Shown piece after piece: positions 57,552 to 64,000 of a stretch of 64,000 bases of DNA. The stretch's first letter is position 1. Each line of letters starts with the position of its first letter. The DNA comes from Saccharothrix violaceirubra (GTDB lineage Bacteria; Actinomycetota; Actinomycetes; Mycobacteriales; Pseudonocardiaceae). Where the stretch lies: positions 7,254,001-7,318,000 of the forward strand of contig NZ_JACHJS010000001.1 of NCBI RefSeq assembly GCF_014203755.1. The letters run 5' to 3'. The notes beneath the pieces were generated by a model. The model did not search any database. It was not told where the DNA came from and worked only from the letters and a program-made list of their open reading frames with translations. Made by a program: the position numbers and the translations under genes.

Positions 57552-58079
57552 GTGACCAACGCGACGCTGAGCGCTGCCCAGTTCCGCACGGCGTGGGAGC
57601 ACCTCGACCTAGGTGCCCTGCCGATCGTCTTACACGTCCCCGACGACCCGGCCCCGTGGTCGGAGCTGGTCGAGAACGACCTGGTCCGGGACGGTGACCT
57701 CGACCCGTGGCTCGGTTCCGCCCTGGAACTGGTCGCCCGTCCGCCGCGTGCCGTCGACCTGCGCCTGGGCATCGGCAGCGTGGCCGTGCGCGCGTTGGCC
57801 GTGTCCGGCGAGCGCGGTGCGGTGCTCGCGGTGCTGTCCGGCGGCCGATTGTCCGTGCGCGACCCCGACGCGGACCTCCCCGCCGCCGTCGTGTCGGTGT
57901 TGCCCGCCGATGGCGACCTGGTCGGCGCACAGGACCTGCACGGGCGGATCGGTGCGGCGGTGCTCGACGCGACCGGGCGGCGGTGCCGGTCCCGCGACGT
58001 GGTCGACTTCCACGGTCCGGTGCCCGCCGACGGTCTGCGTGAGCGGGTCGCGTCACTTCTCGCCCGGTTGTCCGGATAA
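57552..58079 (+). CDS. Second, shorter EspG-like protein
   Basis: A 175-aa protein that resembles the N-terminal part of EspG (LSAAQFRTAWEHLDLG; DLRLGIGSVAVRALAVSGERGAVLAVLSGGRLSVR, shown: RALAVSGERGAVLAVLSGG). It is about 80 residues shorter than the neighbour. GTG at 57552. It could be a dedicated chaperone for the EspC-WXG pair that follows. Confidence 0.75.
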   Translation: MTNATLSAAQFRTAWEHLDLGALPIVLHVPDDPAPWSELVENDLVRDGDLDPWLGSALELVARPPRAVDLRLGIGSVAVRALAVSGERGAVLAVLSGGRLSVRDPDADLPAAVVSVLPADGDLVGAQDLHGRIGAAVLDATGRRCRSRDVVDFHGPVPADGLRERVASLLARLSG

Positions 58080-58130
58080 GTCGTGTCGAGTTCCCCTAAA
58101 GTCTGTGCGTACGCGTCAAGGGGGCGGTAA

Positions 58131-58436
58131 ATGCCAGTGGCCAAGTTCAACGCCGAGGCGTTGGAGCAATGTCGGAGCGCGGCTTCCGCGCAAGCCGGAC
58201 AATTCGGGTCGGTGGGTGACGGCTTGTCCGGTGCCTACGTGGACGCGGGTGTTTTCGGAAAGCTCGGCACGTCGGGCGGACTCGCGTCGGCGGTGTCGGA
58301 TTTCCAGTCGCGTGCGGGTGCCGAGTGCGCCGCCGCGGAGAAGCTGCTGGGCCAGGTGGAACGCGCGATCGACAAGGTCGAGAGCGCGGTCGACGACGTC
58401 GAGGCGGCCAACGCCGGCTCGTTCCGGGCGGTGTGA
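58131..58436 (+). CDS. EspC-like T7SS target protein
   Basis: A 101-aa two-helix protein resembling EspC/T7SS-target families (FNAEALEQCRSAASAQAGQFG; FQSRAGAECAAAEKLL; IDKVESAVDDVEAANAGSF). ATG behind AAGGGGGCGG. Followed by the WXG-SLT gene with one base between stop and start, so they probably fold as the exported heterodimer. Confidence 0.78.
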   Translation: MPVAKFNAEALEQCRSAASAQAGQFGSVGDGLSGAYVDAGVFGKLGTSGGLASAVSDFQSRAGAECAAAEKLLGQVERAIDKVESAVDDVEAANAGSFRAV

Positions 58437-58437
58437 G

Positions 58438-59586
58438 ATGAGCGCGAAAGACGAGGTCGCGGGCCTGCCGGGTGGTGCCGCGGTGGCCGCTTGGGCGGAC
58501 AAGGTCGACTCGGCGCAGCCGCAGGCCGTGCGTGACGTGGCGACGCGGTGGCGTGAGGCCGCGACCAAGGCGGGCGAAGCCGGGAACGTGGTCCAGCGGA
58601 CCGTCTCCGCGCTCGACGGCGCGTGGGAGGGCGGTTCCGCCGACGGATTCGTGACCTACATGTCCGGATTCACGAAAAGCGGTACCGCGTTGGCCGAGGC
58701 GTTGACGGCGGCGGCCGGTGATCTCGATTCCGCCGCGAACGCGCTCGAAGCCGCGAAAACGACGATGACACGTATCTGCGAGAACCTGCTCTCGCGCGCT
58801 CGACAGGTGCGCGAGCAGAACCGGCACATGCCGCAGGCCGATGTGGACGCCGCGATCTCCGGTTTGTGCGCGGAGGCCGCCGGCGACGCGGGTCCGGTGA
58901 TCGAGCAGGCCGAGACCGCGGTGAACTCGGCGTTGTCCGCGCTGAAGGGCCGCGTCTTCACGCCCGCGTTCTCGAGCCTGCCCGACCCCGGCACGCAGTC
59001 GTTCGTGCCCGCGCCCGGCAACCCGATCGACTGGCAGCCCACGCCCGAGGCCGAGACCAAGCCGTCGTCCGCCACCGAGACCCCGCAGCACCAGCAGTCG
59101 CCGAGCCAGTCCACGGGCGGCTCCCACGGCGGCGGCGGCGGTGGAGGCGGCGGAGGAGGAAGCGCCGGCGGTGGCGGTTTCGGCGGTTTCGGCCCCAGCG
59201 GTCCGCCGCCCGCGAGCGGCCCGCCGCCCGGCAACGTCGAGCAGTGGATCCGCGAGGCGATCAAGATCCTCCAGGCCGCGGGCATCCCGGTCACCGAGGC
59301 GAACATCCAGCAGATCTGGACGATCATCGAGAAGGAGTCCGGCGGCAACCCGCACGCCATCAACGACTGGGACTCGAACGCGGCCAAGGGCACCCCGTCC
59401 AAGGGCCTCATGCAGTGCATCGACCCCACGTTCCAGTCCTACAAGCTGCCCGGCCACGACGACATCTGGAACCCGGTCGACAACATCATCGCCGGCGTCC
59501 GGTACACGTTCGAGCGCTACGGCGGCTTCGAGGGCCACCCGGGTCTGAAGTCGATGGCCCAGGGCGGCGGTTACCAGGGCTACTAG
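58438..59586 (+). CDS. WXG100-SLT fusion: T7SS-exported lytic transglycosylase
   Basis: A 382-aa secreted candidate. Residues 1-160 form a WXG100-like helical domain with GAWEGGSADGF (W63-E-G65). A Gly/Ser/Pro linker with a run of glycines follows. Residues ~280-382 are an SLT lysozyme-like domain: IEKESGGNPHAINDWD with catalytic Glu300, GTPSKGLMQCIDPTF and NIIAGVRYTFERYGG. It should be exported by an ESX system and cleave peptidoglycan. ATG at 58438. Confidence 0.88.
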   Translation: MSAKDEVAGLPGGAAVAAWADKVDSAQPQAVRDVATRWREAATKAGEAGNVVQRTVSALDGAWEGGSADGFVTYMSGFTKSGTALAEALTAAAGDLDSAANALEAAKTTMTRICENLLSRARQVREQNRHMPQADVDAAISGLCAEAAGDAGPVIEQAETAVNSALSALKGRVFTPAFSSLPDPGTQSFVPAPGNPIDWQPTPEAETKPSSATETPQHQQSPSQSTGGSHGGGGGGGGGGGSAGGGGFGGFGPSGPPPASGPPPGNVEQWIREAIKILQAAGIPVTEANIQQIWTIIEKESGGNPHAINDWDSNAAKGTPSKGLMQCIDPTFQSYKLPGHDDIWNPVDNIIAGVRYTFERYGGFEGHPGLKSMAQGGGYQGY

Positions 59587-59596
59587 CCTGACGCCC

Positions 59597-60784
59597 ATGT
59601 CCGGTGTCGCCGCACGCTCCGACGTGCCCCCGTTCCACGTGATGGACGTGCTCTCCGCCGCAGCCCACCGTCAGCGCACCCACGGCGACGTGGTGTCGCT
59701 GGCGGCCGGGCAGCCGTCGAGCCCGGCGCCGACACCGGTCCTGGCCGCCGCGGAACGGGCGTTGCGCACGCAGACCCTGGGCTACACCGAACAACTCGGC
59801 ATCCTGCCGCTGCGCACGGCCCTCGCCGGCCACTACGCGCGGCAGTACCGGCTGGAGATCACGCCGGACGACGTGGTGGTCACCACCGGGTCGTCCGGCG
59901 CGTTCCTGCTGGCCTTCCTGTCCGCGTTCGACGCCGGCGACCGGGTCGCGCTGGCCCGGCCCGGCTACCCGGCGTACCGCAACATCCTGCGGGCGCTGGG
60001 CTGCGAGGTCGTCGAGCTGCCGTGCGGCCCGGAAAACCGTTTCCAGCCGACCGTGGAGATGCTCGACGAGGTCGGCCCGCTGGCCGGTCTGGTCGTGGCG
60101 AGCCCGGCCAACCCGACCGGGACCGTGCTCGCGCCGCACGAGCTGGCCGCGCTGGCGGACTGGTGCACCGCACGCGGAACGCGCCTGGTCAGCGACGAGA
60201 TCTACCACGGCATCGCCTACGCCGTGCCGCTCACGAGCGCGTGGGAGACCTCGCGGGACGCGATCGTGGTGAACTCGTTCTCGAAGGCGTTCGCGATGAC
60301 CGGCTGGCGGCTGGGCTGGATGCTGCTGCCGCCGGATCTGCGCGACGCGGCGGACCGGCTCACCGGCAACTTCACGCTCTGCCCGCCCGCGCTCGCCCAG
60401 CACGCCGCCGTGGCCGCGTTCGAACCCGAGTCGTACGCGGAGACGGCCGCGCTGGTCGACGGCTACCGGCGCAACCGGGACGTGTTGCTCAGCGGGCTCG
60501 CCGACCTGGGGATCACCAGGATCGCGCCTGCCGACGGCGCTTTCTACGCGTACGCGGACGTCTCGCACCTGACGTCGGACTCGATGGCGTTCTGCCGCCG
60601 GCTGCTCGACGAGACCGGCGTGGCGATCGTGCCGGGCATCGACTTCGACCCGGAACGCGGCCACGACTTCGTGCGGTTCTCGTTCGCCTCGTCGGCACAG
60701 GACATCGACGAGGCGTTGCGTCGCCTGAAAATGTGGCTGCCCACCCTCGGCGAACGGGAACCCGCAGGTCACGCCGCTCGTTGA
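59597..60784 (+). CDS. Class I/II PLP aminotransferase
   Basis: A 395-aa fold-type I aminotransferase. PLP contacts N172 (SPANPTG), D200 and Y203, with the Schiff-base Lys230 in NSFSKAFAMTGWRLGW, and the C-terminal Arg region VRFSFASS. Substrate specificity (aspartate, Asp/Phe) is not clear from sequence. ATG at 59597, 10 bases after the SLT gene. It appears unrelated to the T7SS island. Confidence 0.92.
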   Translation: MSGVAARSDVPPFHVMDVLSAAAHRQRTHGDVVSLAAGQPSSPAPTPVLAAAERALRTQTLGYTEQLGILPLRTALAGHYARQYRLEITPDDVVVTTGSSGAFLLAFLSAFDAGDRVALARPGYPAYRNILRALGCEVVELPCGPENRFQPTVEMLDEVGPLAGLVVASPANPTGTVLAPHELAALADWCTARGTRLVSDEIYHGIAYAVPLTSAWETSRDAIVVNSFSKAFAMTGWRLGWMLLPPDLRDAADRLTGNFTLCPPALAQHAAVAAFEPESYAETAALVDGYRRNRDVLLSGLADLGITRIAPADGAFYAYADVSHLTSDSMAFCRRLLDETGVAIVPGIDFDPERGHDFVRFSFASSAQDIDEALRRLKMWLPTLGEREPAGHAAR

Positions 60785-60790
60785 CCGGGC

Positions 60791-60955
60791 ATGGTGCGCA
60801 TCATCGTGTGGTTGCTCGCGGCGTGGGTCGTGATCTCCGTGCTGGGCGCGGTGGTCAAGGGCCTGTTCTGGCTCGCGGTCGTCGGCGTCGTGCTGTTCGT
60901 GGGCACGGCCGCGTACGGCGCGATCAAGTCCAAGGGGCGCAAGGAGATCAGGTAG
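60791..60955 (+). CDS. Small membrane protein, 54 aa
   Basis: A 54-codon ORF. Two overlapping hydrophobic segments (IIVWLLAAWVVISVLGAVVKG and LFWLAVVGVVLFVGTAAYG) followed by a basic tail KSKGRKEIR. ATG at 60791, six bases after the aminotransferase stop. A typical actinobacterial small membrane protein of unknown role. Confidence 0.7.
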   Translation: MVRIIVWLLAAWVVISVLGAVVKGLFWLAVVGVVLFVGTAAYGAIKSKGRKEIR

Positions 60956-60985
60956 CCGGACGGCGCACGCCGCCCGGCACCGTGA

Positions 60986-61579
60986 TCACGGCAGGGACAG
61001 CCCGGCCAGGGCGGTGCGTGCCGTCAGCGTGCCCTGCCACAGCAGGCCGGTGAGTCCCGCGCGCAGCGCGCCGTCGACGTTCTCGACGCGGTCGTCGAAG
61101 AACACGCAGTCCCGAGGCCGGGCGCCGATCCGGTCGGCCAGCGCCGTCCAGATCTCCGGGTCGGGCTTGGCCGTGCCCAGGTCGGCCGAGAACATCAGGT
61201 GGCGGAAGTGCCTGGTCCAGGGCTGTTTCTCGGCCGCACGCCCGAACGTGTGCGACGCGTTGGACAGCAGCGCCAGCGGCACGCCCGCCGCGTCCAGCTC
61301 GGCGATCAACGCCACCGCGTCCGGGTCCGGGTGCAGCCACCCGGCCGTGTCCTGGTCCGCCAGCCGCCGCGCGAACTCCTCGGACACGTCCACGCCGACC
61401 CCGCCGCCGACCGCGCGCCAGTAGACCAGGTCCGAATCGCCCCGGTCGTAGGCGTCGCGGTGGGCCCAGTAGGAGGCCAGGAAGTCCTCCAGCGGCACGC
61501 CCATCGCCGCCGCCAGCCCCGGCAGGTCCACGTGCGGACGGCTCACGACCTGCCCGTAGTCGAACACCACCCAGCGCAT
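60986..61579 (-). CDS. HAD-IA phosphatase (YihX-like)
   Basis: A 197-aa HAD hydrolase. Motif I is VVFDYGQV: the second Asp is Gly, as in YihX-type phosphatases (FDLGNV). Motif II SNAS, motif III around KPDPEIW, motif IV FFDDRVENVDGA. A helical cap follows motif I. It likely dephosphorylates a small sugar phosphate. Its start overlaps the threonine-aldolase stop by one base, so the two are coupled. Confidence 0.85.
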   Translation of the reverse strand: MRWVVFDYGQVVSRPHVDLPGLAAAMGVPLEDFLASYWAHRDAYDRGDSDLVYWRAVGGGVGVDVSEEFARRLADQDTAGWLHPDPDAVALIAELDAAGVPLALLSNASHTFGRAAEKQPWTRHFRHLMFSADLGTAKPDPEIWTALADRIGARPRDCVFFDDRVENVDGALRAGLTGLLWQGTLTARTALAGLSLP

Positions 61580-62595
61580 CAGCTCACCGACCCGATCCGG
61601 TGCAACGCCTCGGCCACGTCGTCCGCGTCCACGTCCCGGTGCGTCACGAACCGCACCCGACCCGCCATCGGACCGGCCAGCACGCCCAGGTGCCGCAACG
61701 CCGTCAACGTCACCTCCAGGTCCGGCACGGCCGCCAGCACGACGTTGGTCTGCGGCTCGGCCACGACCCAGCCCAGGTCGGCCAGGCCCTTGGCGAACGC
61801 CCGCGCGTTGGCGTGGTCGGCCGCGAGGTCGTCGATCCGGTCCAGGCCGACCAGCCCCGCCGCCGCCAGCACGCCGCCCTGCCGCACGCCGCCGCCCAGC
61901 ATCTTGCGCAGCCGCCGGGCCTCCTCGACGAACGTGGTCGTGCCGCCGACCAGCGACCCGACCGGCGCGCCGAGCCCCTTGCTCAGGCACACCTGCACGG
62001 TGTCCACGCCCACGGTCAGCGCGGCCGGCGGCACGCCCAGCGCGACGGCCGCGTTCCACAGCCGGGCGCCGTCCAGGTGCACGCGCAGCCCGGAGTCCTT
62101 GGCCGCGGCCACGAGCAGGGCGTGCTCGTCGGGCGGCGTGACGGTCCCGCCCGCCGAGTTGTGGGTGTTCTCCAGGCACAACAGTGTGGTGCGCAGCGTG
62201 TAGTACGGGCCGTCGGCACCGGCTTCGGCACGGACGTCGTCCGGGTCCGGCCGGCCGGGACCGGCCCAGTCCAGTGCGTGCGGCAGACCGCCCGCGAGCC
62301 ACGCGGCCGTGCCCAGTTCGTGGTCGAGCACGTGCGCGGACCGCGGTGCCAGGAACCGGTCGCCCCGGCGCAGGTGCGCGGTCAGGGCGATCAGGTTCCC
62401 CATCGAGCCCGACGGCACCCAGAGCGTGGCGTCGACGCCGAGCAGGTCGGCGGCGCGCTCCTCCAGCAGTCGCATCGTGGGATCTCGGTCGATCACGTCG
62501 TCGGCGACCTCGGCGGCGGACATCGCCAGCCGCATCGCCTCGTCCGGTTGGGTGACTGTGTCCGAGCGGAAGTCGATCGGTGCGTGCAGGGTCAC
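61579..62595 (-). CDS. Threonine-aldolase-family PLP enzyme
   Basis: A 338-aa PLP enzyme. DFRSDTVTQPD start, CLENTHNSAGGTV, LDGARLWNA and the PLP lysine K206 in VCLSKGLGAPVGS identify the threonine/beta-hydroxy-alpha-amino acid aldolase family. Converts threonine or a relative to glycine plus aldehyde. GTG at 62595. Divergent from the sigma gene after ~145 bases. Confidence 0.92.
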   Translation of the reverse strand: MTLHAPIDFRSDTVTQPDEAMRLAMSAAEVADDVIDRDPTMRLLEERAADLLGVDATLWVPSGSMGNLIALTAHLRRGDRFLAPRSAHVLDHELGTAAWLAGGLPHALDWAGPGRPDPDDVRAEAGADGPYYTLRTTLLCLENTHNSAGGTVTPPDEHALLVAAAKDSGLRVHLDGARLWNAAVALGVPPAALTVGVDTVQVCLSKGLGAPVGSLVGGTTTFVEEARRLRKMLGGGVRQGGVLAAAGLVGLDRIDDLAADHANARAFAKGLADLGWVVAEPQTNVVLAAVPDLEVTLTALRHLGVLAGPMAGRVRFVTHRDVDADDVAEALHRIGSVS

Positions 62596-62740
62596 GAATG
62601 GATCACATCACATCCGGCAAGGGTCCACCGGGCAGGCGACGCGGTACCACGATGGCAACGAAACCCGCCGGGTCCGTGCAACCGCACACGGCACCGGCAC
62701 CGTCCAGCAGGTGCAAGCACGACGAGCGGAGAGAGTCCGC

Positions 62741-63259
62741 GTGGATCAGCGCGACGAGCAGGAGTTCGCGGAGTACTTCGTGGCTCGCCGGGAGGCCGTG
62801 CGCCGAACGGCGTTCCTGCTCTGCGGTGACTGGCACCGCGCGGACGACCTCGCGCAGACCGCGTTCGTCGCGTTGCACCGCAGGTGGCGCAAGGTCCGGG
62901 ACAAGGGAGCCCTGGACGCCTACGTCCGCCGGACGCTGGTGCGCGCGGTGATCGACGAGTCCCGCCGGCCGTGGCGCCGGGAGCGGTTCGTGGACGAGGT
63001 CCCGGACGTCCCGGCCGACGACGGCGCGCTCGCCGACGCGGTCGTGACGCGCGAGGCGCTGGTCGCGGGCCTGCGGCGGGTGCCACCCCGGCAACGGGCG
63101 GTGCTCGTGCTGAGGTTCCTGGAGGGCCTGGACGTCGCCGGCGTGGCGGTGGCGCTCAACTGCTCCGAGGGGACCGTGAAGAGCCAGACGTCACGGGGGT
63201 TGGCCGCGTTGCGCGAAGCACTGGGCGACTCGCTCGACGACCTGAAGTCGGCGTCCTGA
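62741..63259 (+). CDS. SigE-family ECF RNA polymerase sigma factor
   Basis: A 172-aa sigma factor of the actinobacterial SigE family. Region 2: EYFVARREAVRRTAFLLCGDWHRADDLAQTAFVALHRRW (shown short: CGDWHRADDLAQTAF). Region 4: VPPRQRAVLVLRFLEGLDVAGV and CSEGTVKSQTSRGLAALRE. GTG at 62741 behind GCGGAGAGAG. Followed after 23 bases by a membrane protein gene that may regulate it. Confidence 0.9.
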   Translation: MDQRDEQEFAEYFVARREAVRRTAFLLCGDWHRADDLAQTAFVALHRRWRKVRDKGALDAYVRRTLVRAVIDESRRPWRRERFVDEVPDVPADDGALADAVVTREALVAGLRRVPPRQRAVLVLRFLEGLDVAGVAVALNCSEGTVKSQTSRGLAALREALGDSLDDLKSAS

Positions 63260-63282
63260 CCGGGGAAACGGGGGTGTGGTGA

Positions 63283-63990
63283 GTGGACGAGCAGAAGCTC
63301 TCCGAGCTGTTCCGCGAGGCGGCGACCGACGTGCCGCCCGCGTCCTTCGACCTCGGCGGCGTCCGTTCGGCGTCCTACCGGGCCACCGCACGGCGGCGGT
63401 CGGCGATCGCGGCGGGCACCAGCCTGGTGTTCGTTTTGCTCCTCGGTGGGGGATTCGTCCTGTCCGGCGGCGCCTCGCATACCAGCGGTACCGCTCGGCA
63501 GGACGCATCTCCTGGCGCGGCGGAGTCCACCGTTCCTATGATCGCGCAGGAACCAACGGTTCCGAACACGGGCGGCACGTCGCCCTACAGCCTTCCCAGG
63601 GACTCGTCTACGCAGGGGGACGAGTTGCCGGGGAGCGCCGGCACAGCTGATGCCGGCAACGCCTCACGCGGGTGCGTCGAGGTGGACCGGGAGCTCGCCG
63701 TCGCCCTCGCCGACGAGCTCCCGGTCGCGACGCCTCCCGCCGTGCCCGCCGTGGCCCAGTGCCCGGAGGGTGCGCGCGGCGCCTCCTACCCGGTCCGCGA
63801 CGGCGCCGACCAGGGCACGGTGACGGTCGTGTTCGTGCCCGACGGCGTGGCCGTGCTGCCGACCGGCGCCTCGGCGCCCGCACGCGGCGGCACGGTGTAC
63901 GTGTTCAGCACCCCCGCGGCCGGCACCGGCACGGGACCGTTCTCGTCCCGGCTGGCCGACATCGCGGTGGGAGTGGCCGGGCGGCTCTGA
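63283..63990 (+). CDS. Membrane protein downstream of SigE-type sigma (possible regulator)
   Basis: A 235-aa protein. Residues ~1-38 cytoplasmic (LFREAATDVPPASFDLGGVRSASYRATARR, parts shown), one helix at ~41-62 (AIAAGTSLVFVLLLGGGFVLSG), then a long Ser/Thr/Gly/Pro-rich outside part with a Cys pair. The arrangement (short cytoplasmic N-terminus, one helix, secreted domain) fits the accessory/anti-sigma partners seen with SigE-family factors; no ZAS zinc motif is present, so the role is inferred. GTG at 63283. Confidence 0.75.
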   Translation: MDEQKLSELFREAATDVPPASFDLGGVRSASYRATARRRSAIAAGTSLVFVLLLGGGFVLSGGASHTSGTARQDASPGAAESTVPMIAQEPTVPNTGGTSPYSLPRDSSTQGDELPGSAGTADAGNASRGCVEVDRELAVALADELPVATPPAVPAVAQCPEGARGASYPVRDGADQGTVTVVFVPDGVAVLPTGASAPARGGTVYVFSTPAAGTGTGPFSSRLADIAVGVAGRL

Positions 63991-64000
63991 GTACCGGGGT

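Noticed and set aside
52336..59586. Complete ESX/T7SS locus
   Set aside because: No eccA-E, mycP or FtsK-type ATPase genes occur in the window; only cargo-, chaperone- and lipoprotein-like genes.

Overview
The window is chromosomal DNA from a very GC-rich actinomycete. The best guess is the order Pseudonocardiales (Saccharothrix/Actinosynnema/Lentzea type). This rests on many GTG starts, DUF3558 lipoproteins next to type VII secretion (T7SS) accessory genes, HspR/HAIR heat-shock control, and a gene order resembling the Mycobacterium tuberculosis Rv0338c-Rv0385 segment as I remember it (Fe-S oxidoreductase, dnaK-grpE-dnaJ-hspR, clpB, pyrE, TrmH methylase, GH76, DedA, fba, DUF3151, purA). The genus is an inference. 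I see no rRNA, tRNA, CRISPR array, insertion sequence or biosynthetic gene cluster.

Layout. 1-3.4 kb: a truncated membrane Fe-S oxidoreductase, a hypothetical gene and a DUF4097-type lipoprotein. 3.4-7.8 kb: the dnaK-grpE-dnaJ-hspR operon behind a SigH/SigR-type promoter and two HspR operators (HAIR). 7.8-9.7 kb: two small ORFs and a frameshifted XRE regulator. 9.7-12.5 kb: a HAD hydrolase, a flavohemoprotein, an unusual 413-bp intergenic region with inverted repeats and DnaA-box-like motifs in 21-bp phase, and a VOC protein. 12.5-15.3 kb: clpB with the same HAIR plus SigH-type control as dnaK. 15.3-18.9 kb: a tandem triplication of a Nudix-like gene in which only the first copy has an XRE DNA-binding domain. 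19-24.5 kb: an SDR, a three-gene T7SS-substrate-like module, pyrE and small membrane proteins. 24.5-28.4 kb: TrmH, GH76, a GlcD-type oxidase and DedA.

28.4-35.1 kb is a sugar and aminosugar region. Two kinases face a LacI regulator across a LacI-type operator. A chitinase, a DedA protein, a small membrane protein, nagA and nagK lie on the minus strand, with DasR-type (dre) sites before the chitinase and before nagK. This fits chitin and N-acetylglucosamine use under DasR control. 35.2-45.5 kb holds an ECF sigma factor, oxidoreductases, fructose-bisphosphate aldolase, DUF3151, FUSC, a secreted HNH nuclease and purA. 45.5-52.1 kb holds an SsuD-like monooxygenase, GlpQ, a TRAP-TAXI transporter pair and purD.

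52.3-59.6 kb is the most distinctive stretch. Four DUF3558 lipoprotein genes are interleaved with PPE-like and EspG-like T7SS genes, followed by an EspC-like protein and a WXG100 protein fused to a lytic transglycosylase (SLT) domain. Two of the lipoprotein genes share a 279-bp block that is identical base for base while their 5' halves differ, which points to recent gene conversion. No T7SS motor genes (eccB/C/D/E, mycP) are in the window, so this looks like a cargo, chaperone and surface-lipoprotein island. 59.6-64 kb ends with an aminotransferase, a threonine aldolase plus HAD pair, and a SigE-type sigma factor with a membrane partner.

Other small-scale structure includes two arrays of a 22-bp tandem repeat, both in convergent intergenic gaps. 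Three convergent gene pairs share one CTAG as both stop codons. A 28-codon membrane-peptide ORF precedes the DUF3151 gene.
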